A stretch of 6,331 bases of DNA, taken from JAKATY01 sp038876335 (lineage in GTDB: Archaea; Micrarchaeota; Micrarchaeia; Micrarchaeales; Micrarchaeaceae). The notes below the pieces were generated by a model that was not told where the DNA came from, did not search any database, and saw nothing but the letters and a program-made list of their open reading frames with translations. Positions 1 through 5,110 of the stretch are shown here, piece by piece. Location: positions 1 to 6,331 of the forward strand of contig JAVYYS010000039.1 of assembly GCA_038876335.1 (NCBI GenBank), in the 5' to 3' direction. The first letter of the stretch is position 1; every line of letters starts with the position of its first letter. A program made the position numbers and the translations under genes.

Positions 1-1
1 T

Positions 2-226
2 TTCATAAAAGCCGGACTGAAAAATATAAAAGATACCCACTGGTTCTTCGACTCGGAAATGCTGGTGCTTGCGCAGAATGACCATGTTAAAATACTGGAA
101 ATGCCTGTTGAATGGAAAGAGCAGAAGGACACGAAGGTGCAATCTTCAGACCCGCTCTATTTCCTTAAGTCCATAATGCGCCTGAGGCGCGAATTGAGAA
201 CAAGAGGCCGTAAGCCCTATACCTAA
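2..226 (+). CDS. Family 2 glycosyltransferase, C-terminal fragment (dolichol-phosphate sugar synthase-like)
   Basis: This is the last 74 codons of a gene that begins before the window, ending at TAA 224-226. The peptide contains WFFDSEMLVLAQ (residues 14-25 of the fragment), then KILEMPVEW and a TKV segment. This matches the end of the catalytic domain of GT-A fold, family 2 glycosyltransferases of the dolichol-phosphate glucose/mannose synthase group, where a W-x-F-D-x-E-L-L segment is followed by an E-x-P-V-x-W strand and a short S/T-K-V turn. Such enzymes transfer a sugar from a nucleotide donor to a polyprenyl phosphate, or act in surface glycan assembly, at the cytoplasmic membrane face. 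The fragment ends in a basic tail (RLRRELRTRGRK) with no membrane helix, so it lacks the C-terminal membrane domain of some relatives. The substrate cannot be read from this piece. The family call is fairly sure and the exact role is not. Confidence 0.72.
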   Translation, partial: FIKAGLKNIKDTHWFFDSEMLVLAQNDHVKILEMPVEWKEQKDTKVQSSDPLYFLKSIMRLRRELRTRGRKPYT

Positions 227-262
227 TGACCGATAATCAATAAAGACCAAAGACCAGCAAAC

Positions 263-290
263 AAAAAATAAAAAGGGTGGCTAAACACCC
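263..290 (-). terminator. Hairpin and T-tract terminator for the 303-626 gene
   Basis: Read on the minus strand, GGGTG and CACCC (arms at 286-290 and 275-279) form a 5-bp GC-rich stem with a 6-nt loop. It is followed at once by TTTTT, A and TTTTTT (complement of 263-274). It lies 13 bases past the stop codon of the minus-strand gene. The same hairpin has no T-tract next to it on the plus strand, so it best serves the minus gene, although it could also slow transcription arriving from the glycosyltransferase gene. Confidence 0.6.
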
Positions 291-302
291 GTGACCTTGG
301 CT

Positions 303-626
303 TTACTCTTTTTCCTCTTTCCTCGTTGCTATTATTATTGCCGCTGCTCCGAACTTCATCCTCCTCTTTTTCGCTATCTTTATTGCTTTTGTTACGTATT
401 CCGCCGCTTTCTCACTTAATATTGCCCTCATTGCGGCGCCTGCGGCACCGTCCACCTTTATGTCGCCGCTTTCGAATACTTCAGTGAAGTCGCTTCCTTT
501 GAGGATGCTTATCATTTTGTTTCTTATTTTTTCTTCATTTATTCCTTTTGCCACCCTCCGCTCATCCCCCATCTCTATTTTCGACATCTCCCCCACTTTA
601 TTTCTCCCTATCTCCTTACCTCTCAT
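303..626 (-). CDS. Small basic protein, candidate divergent archaeal histone-fold protein
   Basis: The 107-aa protein has about 25 Lys/Arg against 17 Asp/Glu, with no signal peptide or membrane segment. Residues 58-100 align without gaps to the alpha2-loop2-alpha3 part of archaeal histones as I recall HMfB. Shared features are V58, A62, I69-L70, E72, the AIK-x-A block at 81-85, K91, A95 and I98, and a basic loop (KKRRMK, 86-91) stands where HMfB has its Arg-Lys DNA-contact loop. Residues 31-43 could be alpha1. Differences are a charged N-terminal extension of about 30 residues, a longer loop 1 (44-57), and loss of the acidic pair that normally starts alpha3 (here Ala-Ala). If the fold is right it would bind DNA as a dimer in chromatin or transcription control. 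ATG 626 lies about 35 bp after a good TATA box, with AAGGA touching the start. Met14 and Met19 are other possible starts. The gene itself is fairly secure; the histone fold is inference. Confidence 0.6.
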   Translation of the reverse strand: MRGKEIGRNKVGEMSKIEMGDERRVAKGINEEKIRNKMISILKGSDFTEVFESGDIKVDGAAGAAMRAILSEKAAEYVTKAIKIAKKRRMKFGAAAIIIATRKEEKE

Positions 627-657
627 TCCTTTTCATTAATGATTTACGCATTATCGA

Positions 658-666
658 TATTTAAAG
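658..666 (-). promoter_or_regulatory. TATA box of the histone-fold candidate gene
   Basis: The minus strand reads CTTTAAATAT at 667-658, preceded by an A-rich BRE-like stretch (CAAAAG). Its centre is about 36 bp before ATG 626. With the usual archaeal spacing of about 26 bp, transcription would start near 636 and leave a leader of about 10 nt. Confidence 0.5.
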
Positions 667-715
667 CTTTTGCGGAATTTTCTAAAATCATTTAAGGAAC
701 TTAATGGGAAGGTTT

Positions 716-752
716 AAAAAGGTATCCTTTTAACAAGCTCTTGTTGTTAAAA
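716..752 (-). terminator. Overlapping inverted repeats with T-tract at the 3' end of the PLD-like gene
   Basis: Two inverted repeats share bases 728-731. One is AAAAGG-tat-CCTTTT (717-731) and the other is TTTTAACAA-N7-TTGTTAAAA (728-752). The second contains the stop codon TAA (749-747 on the minus strand). In the minus-strand transcript the first hairpin runs into TTTTT (complement of 716-720), which fits an archaeal terminator. The stems are AT-rich, so the T-tract probably does most of the work. Confidence 0.42.
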
Positions 753-1343
753 TGCCACACCGCGCCCATAAGCAAGCTTGGCATTTCCCCATACCTTCCA
801 AAAATGCTCCTCAAGCCTGCGCACTTCCGCTTCGTCATGTATAATCTCTATGTGCTCTAGATTCTTGTGCGTGCCTCCGTATGTTAAGTTTGCGCTTCCG
901 GTTATCGCCTCCTTTTCTGCAATGTAAAGCTTTTCATGGATGAAAGGGCTGCCGACTACCTTTAGCTGCACTCCACTCTTTTTGGCCAGGTTTAACAGCA
1001 TAAGCACAAGCACCACTGCAAACGCAACAGCCGCAACCATCGCAAACTCAAAAATATGCAGGTAAAACATAGCCGCAGCGAGTATGAACAGATACGCAAG
1101 TGCCTTAGCATGCCTACCAACGCGCTTGCCTTTCAAAAGCTTTTCCGCGCCTTTGTTTATTTCAGAGGCCGAGATTATTAAATAGACTTTCTTCTTCTTT
1201 GATTCGTTAAGAAGCATCTTTGCGTAAAAAGGGCTGATGAACGGGGTTATTATGAGGAGCGGGCCCCTTTTGGAGTTAATAAGCCTGTCTATAAATTTGT
1301 GGGTGTCTGTGCCTTCATAGTCCTCAGCGGTGTGGGTAAGCAT
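747..1343 (-). CDS. Membrane-hairpin phospholipase D-like protein, single HKD-type motif
   Basis: The 198-aa protein carries one PLD active-site motif: H136-x-K138, then E143 in the usual Asp position, then GSANLT (149-154), with a conserved-looking NLEH at 161-164. The N-terminal part (15-60) has the strand pattern of a PLD lobe (PLLIITPFISPF, then KVYLIIS). Residues about 81-119 form two strongly hydrophobic helices divided near F98-F100, with a basic stretch before them (KGKRVGRHAK). This looks like a membrane hairpin set between two strands of the catalytic fold. Single-HKD relatives of the Nuc/PLDc_2 type act as homodimers that share one active site and cleave phosphodiesters in lipids or nucleic acid; which substrate applies here cannot be told. 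The Asp-to-Glu change may lower activity. ATG 1343 follows CGAGGAT, a Shine-Dalgarno-like site with short spacing. The gene is divergent from ileS. Confidence 0.75.
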   Translation of the reverse strand: MLTHTAEDYEGTDTHKFIDRLINSKRGPLLIITPFISPFYAKMLLNESKKKKVYLIISASEINKGAEKLLKGKRVGRHAKALAYLFILAAAMFYLHIFEFAMVAAVAFAVVLVLMLLNLAKKSGVQLKVVGSPFIHEKLYIAEKEAITGSANLTYGGTHKNLEHIEIIHDEAEVRRLEEHFWKVWGNAKLAYGRGVAF

Positions 1344-1361
1344 ATCCTCGCCTTAAAGGCA

Positions 1362-1370
1362 ATTATTATA
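1362..1370 (-). promoter_or_regulatory. TATA box for the PLD-like gene (minus half of a mirror pair)
   Basis: The minus strand reads TATAATAAT. The centre is only about 23 bp before ATG 1343, so transcription at the usual archaeal distance would give a leaderless or nearly leaderless mRNA. An overlapping upstream AT-rich stretch (1383-1394) is an alternative and would leave a leader of about 19 nt with GAGG in it. Confidence 0.4.
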
Positions 1371-1387
1371 GATGTTATTTTTGAAAA

Positions 1388-1396
1388 TATAATAAT
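1388..1396 (+). promoter_or_regulatory. TATA box for ileS (plus half of a mirror pair)
   Basis: The plus strand reads TATAATAAT, an exact inverted copy of 1362-1370 with 17 bp between them. With the usual spacing, transcription would start near 1418 and leave a leader of about 79 nt before the ileS ATG. That is long compared with the other genes here. Confidence 0.45.
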
Positions 1397-1425
1397 CCCA
1401 CGCACGAATTCAACTTGTGTAGGCT

Positions 1426-1439
1426 GCGCTTTGCAGCGC
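1426..1439 (+). promoter_or_regulatory. Hairpin in the ileS leader
   Basis: GCGCT (1426-1430), loop TTGC, AGCGC (1435-1439) form a 5-bp GC-rich stem followed by TTTT (1440-1443). A second pairing, GCTGC (1423-1427) with GCAGC (1433-1437), excludes the first. It lies after the predicted transcription start and just before a strong GGAGG at 1444. A control role is inferred from position only. Confidence 0.35.
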
Positions 1440-1452
1440 TTTTGGAGGGATC

Positions 1453-1509
1453 GTGCTGGTATATGTTCGTTTTGATCGCCTCATGGTTGGTGCTTTATGG
1501 TGGACATGA
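1453..1509 (+). CDS. Possible 18-codon leader ORF overlapping the ileS start
   Basis: The ORF starts at GTG 1453, three bases after GGAGGG (1444-1449), the strongest Shine-Dalgarno match in the window. It encodes MLVYVRFDRLMVGALWWT and stops at TGA 1507-1509. The stop overlaps the fourth codon of ileS, an ATG, in the ATGA arrangement seen in translational coupling. It has no Ile codon, so it is not a simple isoleucine attenuator. The peptide resembles nothing I know. The good SD and ATGA overlap make translation plausible, but an ORF this short can arise by chance. Confidence 0.3.
   Translation: MLVYVRFDRLMVGALWWT
1489..1492 (+). promoter_or_regulatory. GGTG ribosome-binding site of ileS
   Basis: GGTG lies 4 nt before ATG 1497 and matches the 3' part of the archaeal Shine-Dalgarno consensus (GGAGGTGATC). 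The same signal precedes gatD and the zinc-protein gene. It favours 1497 over the in-frame ATG at 1506. Confidence 0.5.
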
Positions 1510-4500
1510 AAAAGAATGAGGAAAGTGTATTCGGCTACTGGGAGGAGAGCAAAGTGTATGAAAGGATACGCGAGCGCAATAGCCTTGGCAAAAAGTATTA
1601 TTTCCTTGAAGGTCCGCCCTATGCAAGCGGCACGCTTGGCATATACCACATCTGGGTATACACTATAAAGGACATAGTCCTGCGCTACAGACGCTATCTC
1701 GGCTACAACGTCCACGACAGGGCAGGGTTTGACGTGCACGGACTTCCGATAGAGCACAAGGTGGAGGAGAAGCTTAAGCTCAAGTCAAAAGCGGAGATAG
1801 AAGAAAACGTGGGAGTGGAAAATTTCATAAACGCCTGCAAGGCGTACGCTTCTGAAAACGTGGCCAACGCCGTAAGCATCGCGAAAAGCTTTGGCATCTC
1901 CCTCGATTTCAAGAATGCCTATCTGCCAAGCAGCAAGGAGTACATGGACAAATCCTGGCAATTGTTCAAAAAACTGTATGATAAAGGGCTTGTCTACAAG
2001 GCGTACAAGCCACAACTGTATTGCCCACATTGCGAAACCTCAATCACGCTGCAGGGCAATGAGATAGAGTATAGAGATGAAACTGACCCCTCGATTTACG
2101 TCGGATTCGAGACCGTGCCAGCCAAGCCTGGCGCTTCAGCGCAGAAGATAGACCTTCCGCGCGGCACTAGGCTGCTCATATGGACAACAACACCATGGAC
2201 CCTTCCTGCCAATGTTTCGATCGCCGCCAATCCAAAAGCACTCTATGTCCTGGCGGAGATAGAGGGTGTGCCTTACGTAATCGCGAAAGGCAGGCTCGAC
2301 AGCTTCATCGCAGAGTCCGGCAAGAATGCGATAGTGCTAAAGGAGTTTTACGGCAGCGAGCTTGAAGGGGTGCATTACAGAAGCCCGTTCGAGGAAGAGG
2401 TGCCGGTGCAGGTAAAGTTTAGGAAGTACCATAGAGTATTGCTTGATGAAAACTTCGTCTCGCTGTCCGAGGGAACTGGGCTTGTGCATATGGCTACGGG
2501 TCACGGTGCGGAGGATTATTCTCTCGGGCGCAAGAACAAGATACCAGTGCTCTCATTGCTCGATCAGTTTGCACGGTATAATTCTAACGCGGGCAAATTC
2601 GTTGGGCTGCTGGCGCCAGCAGAGGCAAACTCCGCCATGCTCAAGGTTCTGGAGGAGAAGGGCAACCTCATTTTCAATGGAACGGTGCGCCACAGTTATC
2701 CTCACTGCTGGCGCTGCGGCAGCAAACTTGTATTCCTCTCTTCAGAACAATGGTTCATAAACATAGGCAAGATAAAGAAGAAGCTCCTTCGCGAGAACGA
2801 TAAGGTTATATGGCACCCGCCCGAGGCGAAGAAATGGCAGGCAGAAACACTTGAAAGCTCCCCTGACTGGTGCATCTCCAGGCAAAGGTACTGGGACATA
2901 CCAATCCCGATCTGGACGTGTGGCAATTGCGGCGAAATAGAGGTCATAGGCTCAGCGAAAGAGCTCTCTGAACGCTCAGGCGTAGCAGAGCCGGGCGATC
3001 TCCACAGGCCATCAATCGACCCCATAGTGTTTGCATGCAGGAAATGCGGAGGCCAGATGCACAGAATTAGCGACATCTTCGATGTTTGGTACGATTCTGG
3101 GGTGGCGCATACTGCGAGCCTCAGCGACGAAGAGTTTCTAAGGCTTTTCCCAGCAGAGTTCATAACAGAGAGCAAGGACCAGCTGCGCGGCTGGTTCTCG
3201 ACGCTCCTCAAGACCTCCGTGGGGGTGTACGGCAAAAGCCCCTTCAAGGAGATAGTTATAGGCGGAATATTCACGAACGAGCGCGGCGAGGAGATGCACA
3301 GGCACCTCGGCAACGCCCTCTCCGCCCAGGACATCCTTAACGAGTTCACTGCAGACGGCTTCAGGCTATGGTGCTCCAGCCACCCGCGGTGGCAGGATCT
3401 TCGATTCAAGAGGGCCGAGCTTGAGGAAGCGGATAGAAGCATATTGACGCTCTACAATATAGGCAATCTTGCAAAAGAGCTTTCCTCGTTGTCAGGGCTG
3501 GATCTTAAGAATGCGGTGCGGCCTTCTGTGGGCAAGCTCTATCCTGAAGATGCATGGATCTTATCCAGGCTTAGCACCCTCGCCTCCAAGGTCTCGGAGT
3601 GCCTGGACGGCTATTTGATAGACACTGCAGTGAATGCGCTGCGCTATTTCATCATCGAGGATTTTAGCAGGTTCTACCTGAAGCTGGCAAAGCAGCGCGC
3701 TGCTGCAGCAAGAAAGCCCGAGCTCAAGAGGATAGCGGGGATTGTTGCATATGTGCTAAGAACCGCGCTGGTGCTTGCCTCTCCCATAATACCTTTCTCT
3801 ACGGAGTATCTCTACAGGGAGATGTTTAGCTCTGGAGGGAGCATATTTGAGGAGGCATGGCCTAAGGTGCCCAGGCGCTACAGTTCTGAAGGAACAGAAA
3901 AGGCGTTTGAATTGGCGAAGGAGATATCTGCTTCTGTGCTTGGCCTCCGCGAAAAGGCAGGCATAAAATTGAAGCAGCCCATAATGGAGGCGACTGTGGA
4001 GATAGAGGGAAGGGAAATGGTAGAAGAGCTTGCCGAGCTTTCCGGCGTGATCGAAAGATATGCAAACGTAAAAAGCATTAAATTGCAGGAAGGCACAGGC
4101 TCAGCCGCAAAGGCCAAGCCATTGTTCCAGAATCTTGGACCCGAATTCAAGGAAAACGCTAGTGCTATAGCGGAGGAAATATCAAAAACAGATCCTGCCG
4201 CGCTCTTAAACGAGATCTCAAAGAACGGAAAGTACGTAATGAGCATAAAAGAGGGTGTGTTTGAGATAAGGCCTGAACATTTCATAGTGGTTAAGAGGAA
4301 TATCAGTGATAATTCTATGCAGTTCAGCAAGGGTATGGTAACAATAGACACGACTGTTACAAAAGAGATAAGGGAAGAGCTGTTGGCAAGGGAAGTAACA
4401 CGGCTCATCCAGGCGGCGAGGAAGGAGATGTCATTGACAAAGGCAGAACCTGTTGATGTAAGCATCGCGGCGGATGAGGCTGTAAGCGAGTCCATAAAGA

Positions 4501-4634
4501 AGAATATAAGCAGGATAAAGAGCGTGACTAATGCACGCAGGATAGAGTTCGTGCCTACGATTTCGTGGCAGGATAACGTCAAGGAGCTGGAAGTCGCTGG
4601 CAGCATAATCAAGCTTCTGTTGCGCAAAGCCTAG
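1497..4634 (+). CDS. ileS: Isoleucyl-tRNA synthetase, archaeal/eukaryotic type, with altered HIGH and KMSKS motifs
   Basis: This cytoplasmic class I synthetase (1045 aa, normal length for its type) charges tRNA(Ile) with isoleucine using ATP and edits valine. The N-terminal part of the Rossmann fold has GPPYASG (39-45), but GIYH (48-51) stands where HIGH belongs. GFDVHGLPIE (77-86) is conserved. The CP1 editing domain has WTTTPWTLPAN (from 229) and HGAEDY with D340, the expected editing Asp. Cysteine pairs C176/C179 with C404/C407, and C475/C478 with C514/C517, fit two zinc sites. DWCISRQRYWDIP (457-469) shows Asp where Gly is usual. The KMSKS loop reads EMHRH (599-603) before LGN. The anticodon-binding helical domain runs from about 650 to 830. 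The C-terminal domain typical of this type (about 880-1045, with RE...RLIQ...RK at 965-976) is present. All other landmarks are intact and the frame is unbroken, so it is probably the working IleRS. Neighbouring genes on both sides are on the opposite strand, so it is monocistronic. Confidence 0.97.
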   Translation: MVDMKKNEESVFGYWEESKVYERIRERNSLGKKYYFLEGPPYASGTLGIYHIWVYTIKDIVLRYRRYLGYNVHDRAGFDVHGLPIEHKVEEKLKLKSKAEIEENVGVENFINACKAYASENVANAVSIAKSFGISLDFKNAYLPSSKEYMDKSWQLFKKLYDKGLVYKAYKPQLYCPHCETSITLQGNEIEYRDETDPSIYVGFETVPAKPGASAQKIDLPRGTRLLIWTTTPWTLPANVSIAANPKALYVLAEIEGVPYVIAKGRLDSFIAESGKNAIVLKEFYGSELEGVHYRSPFEEEVPVQVKFRKYHRVLLDENFVSLSEGTGLVHMATGHGAEDYSLGRKNKIPVLSLLDQFARYNSNAGKFVGLLAPAEANSAMLKVLEEKGNLIFNGTVRHSYPHCWRCGSKLVFLSSEQWFINIGKIKKKLLRENDKVIWHPPEAKKWQAETLESSPDWCISRQRYWDIPIPIWTCGNCGEIEVIGSAKELSERSGVAEPGDLHRPSIDPIVFACRKCGGQMHRISDIFDVWYDSGVAHTASLSDEEFLRLFPAEFITESKDQLRGWFSTLLKTSVGVYGKSPFKEIVIGGIFTNERGEEMHRHLGNALSAQDILNEFTADGFRLWCSSHPRWQDLRFKRAELEEADRSILTLYNIGNLAKELSSLSGLDLKNAVRPSVGKLYPEDAWILSRLSTLASKVSECLDGYLIDTAVNALRYFIIEDFSRFYLKLAKQRAAAARKPELKRIAGIVAYVLRTALVLASPIIPFSTEYLYREMFSSGGSIFEEAWPKVPRRYSSEGTEKAFELAKEISASVLGLREKAGIKLKQPIMEATVEIEGREMVEELAELSGVIERYANVKSIKLQEGTGSAAKAKPLFQNLGPEFKENASAIAEEISKTDPAALLNEISKNGKYVMSIKEGVFEIRPEHFIVVKRNISDNSMQFSKGMVTIDTTVTKEIREELLAREVTRLIQAARKEMSLTKAEPVDVSIAADEAVSESIKKNISRIKSVTNARRIEFVPTISWQDNVKELEVAGSIIKLLLRKA

Positions 4635-4642
4635 CTAGGGCT

Positions 4643-4669
4643 ATTTGAAGAATAGAATTTGAAGAATAG
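4643..4669. repeat. Two-copy 13-bp tandem repeat after ileS
   Basis: ATTTGAAGAATAG occurs at 4643-4655 and again, identical, at 4657-4669, one base apart. It looks like a small slippage duplication in low-complexity spacer sequence. Confidence 0.6.
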
Positions 4670-4725
4670 GAAAGAAAAGAAATAAGAAAAAAGGAAAAGA
4701 AAAAAAGGCAGAGAAAGGGAAAGAA
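4668..4725 (-). terminator. T-rich terminator region of the zinc-protein gene
   Basis: The plus strand here is almost all A and G (only two pyrimidines in 58 bases). The minus transcript leaving the 71-aa gene therefore runs into several T blocks of 4-7 bases (for example the complement of 4701-4706 and 4687-4692) starting about 12 bases past its stop. No GC-rich hairpin is needed in archaea when T-tracts are this long. On the plus strand there is no T-tract, so the end of the ileS transcript is unclear. Confidence 0.5.
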
Positions 4726-4736
4726 GCATAATAGGT

Positions 4737-4952
4737 TCATGCCTTTGCTACAATCTGCATCGGCTTCTGCTTGTGCTTATACATGCGCCTTTTTTCGATG
4801 TTCGTCCAGCAGTCCTTGCAGATTACAAGGTGCGCGATTTTAGTAGCTGTTTGGGAGCTTTTTATGCAGCTATTGCATATCTTCCTCCCGCAGTAGTCGC
4901 ATACATCATACCTGTAAATCTCCCTTTTGCACCTTTCACATAAATATGTCAA
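4737..4952 (-). CDS. Small eight-cysteine putative zinc-binding protein
   Basis: This 71-aa protein has four Cys-x2-Cys pairs: C5/C8, C18/C21, C26/C29 and C45/C48, with spacers of 9, 4 and 15 residues. This suits two zinc ions held in a compact or cross-brace fold, with H41 as a spare ligand. Motifs YCGRKICNSC and ICKDCW stand out. The tail (53-71) is basic, KRRMYKHKQK, so RNA, DNA or ribosome contact is possible. I do not recognise a named family. There is no membrane segment. The start is TTG 4952: no in-frame ATG precedes the cysteines, a TAA lies 18 bases upstream in frame, and GGTG sits 5 nt before the TTG. The gene is divergent from gatD and convergent with ileS. The regular cysteine pairs make it a real gene with good confidence; its function is unknown. 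Confidence 0.78.
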   Translation of the reverse strand: MTYLCERCKREIYRYDVCDYCGRKICNSCIKSSQTATKIAHLVICKDCWTNIEKRRMYKHKQKPMQIVAKA

Positions 4953-4957
4953 TTCAA

Positions 4958-4961
4958 CACC
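4958..4961 (-). promoter_or_regulatory. GGTG ribosome-binding site deciding a TTG start
   Basis: The minus strand reads GGTG, then TTGAA, then the TTG start at 4952. The same motif and spacing precede gatD, which supports TTG initiation. An ATG at 4963 is out of frame and reaches a stop after four codons. Confidence 0.5.
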
Positions 4962-4993
4962 ATGCCTTTATTGTTTTCAAACAGAAGTATTAA

Positions 4994-5002
4994 ATTTTAT
5001 AA
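4994..5002 (-). promoter_or_regulatory. TATA box of the zinc-protein gene
   Basis: The minus strand reads TTATAAAAT, centred about 46 bp before TTG 4952. The predicted transcription start is near 4972, leaving a leader of about 20 nt that contains the GGTG site. Confidence 0.45.
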
Positions 5003-5053
5003 TCTAATAATTTAGATATCTCAAGCAGCTGTGGATTTATTAGTTCGCAAATA

Positions 5054-5061
5054 TTTATAAA
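5054..5061 (+). promoter_or_regulatory. TATA box of gatD
   Basis: TTTATAAA lies in the run AATATTTATAAAC, centred about 53 bp before ATG 5111. Transcription at the usual distance would start near 5083 and leave a leader of about 28 nt that contains GGTG. A weaker AT-rich site around 4994-5003 could give a longer leader. Confidence 0.5.
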
Positions 5062-5065
5062 CAGT

Positions 5066-5097
5066 GCGGTGTGCAATGCGTTCAAACTGCACGCCGC
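5066..5097 (+). promoter_or_regulatory. Ten-base-pair inverted repeat at the gatD transcription start
   Basis: GCGGTGTGCA (5066-5075) and TGCACGCCGC (5088-5097) pair over 10 positions (nine Watson-Crick and one G-T) around a 12-base spacer. It begins 4 bases after the TATA box and spans the predicted start near 5083. As DNA this is where archaeal repressors often bind. As RNA it would form only if transcription starts farther upstream. No regulator is identified. Confidence 0.4.
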
Positions 5098-5101
5098 TGC
5101 T

Positions 5102-5105
5102 GGTG
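5102..5105 (+). promoter_or_regulatory. GGTG ribosome-binding site of gatD
   Basis: GGTG is followed by CTCCA and ATG 5111. It fixes 5111 as the start, although the frame stays open back to 5003 with a GTG at 5069. Confidence 0.5.
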
Positions 5106-5110
5106 CTCCA

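Noticed and set aside
711..721. A plus-strand TATA-like GGTTTAAAAAGG
   Set aside because: No plus-strand gene follows; the ORF from ATG 752 is antisense to the PLD-like gene, short and unlike a protein. The AT run is explained by the minus-strand T-tract.
2702..3442. A 246-codon open frame on the minus strand inside ileS
   Set aside because: It lies wholly opposite conserved ileS sequence (zinc sites and catalytic motifs), has low-complexity Ser/Leu-rich content and no promoter or SD. It is a shadow of the real gene.
3878..4627. A 249-codon minus-strand open frame rich in Ser, Phe and Ile
   Set aside because: It is antisense to the ileS C-terminal domain. The hydrophobic look comes from the complement of Lys/Glu codons, and no start signals are seen.
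4630..4639. Perfect palindrome CCTAGCTAGG at the ileS stop codon
   Set aside because: It has no loop and no T-tract on the plus strand, so it is a poor terminator and easily due to chance.
5003..5110. N-terminal extension of gatD (frame open to 5003, GTG at 5069)
   Set aside because: The extension would start before the predicted transcription start and has no family match. ATG 5111 has GGTG at good spacing and gives the usual GatD N-terminus.
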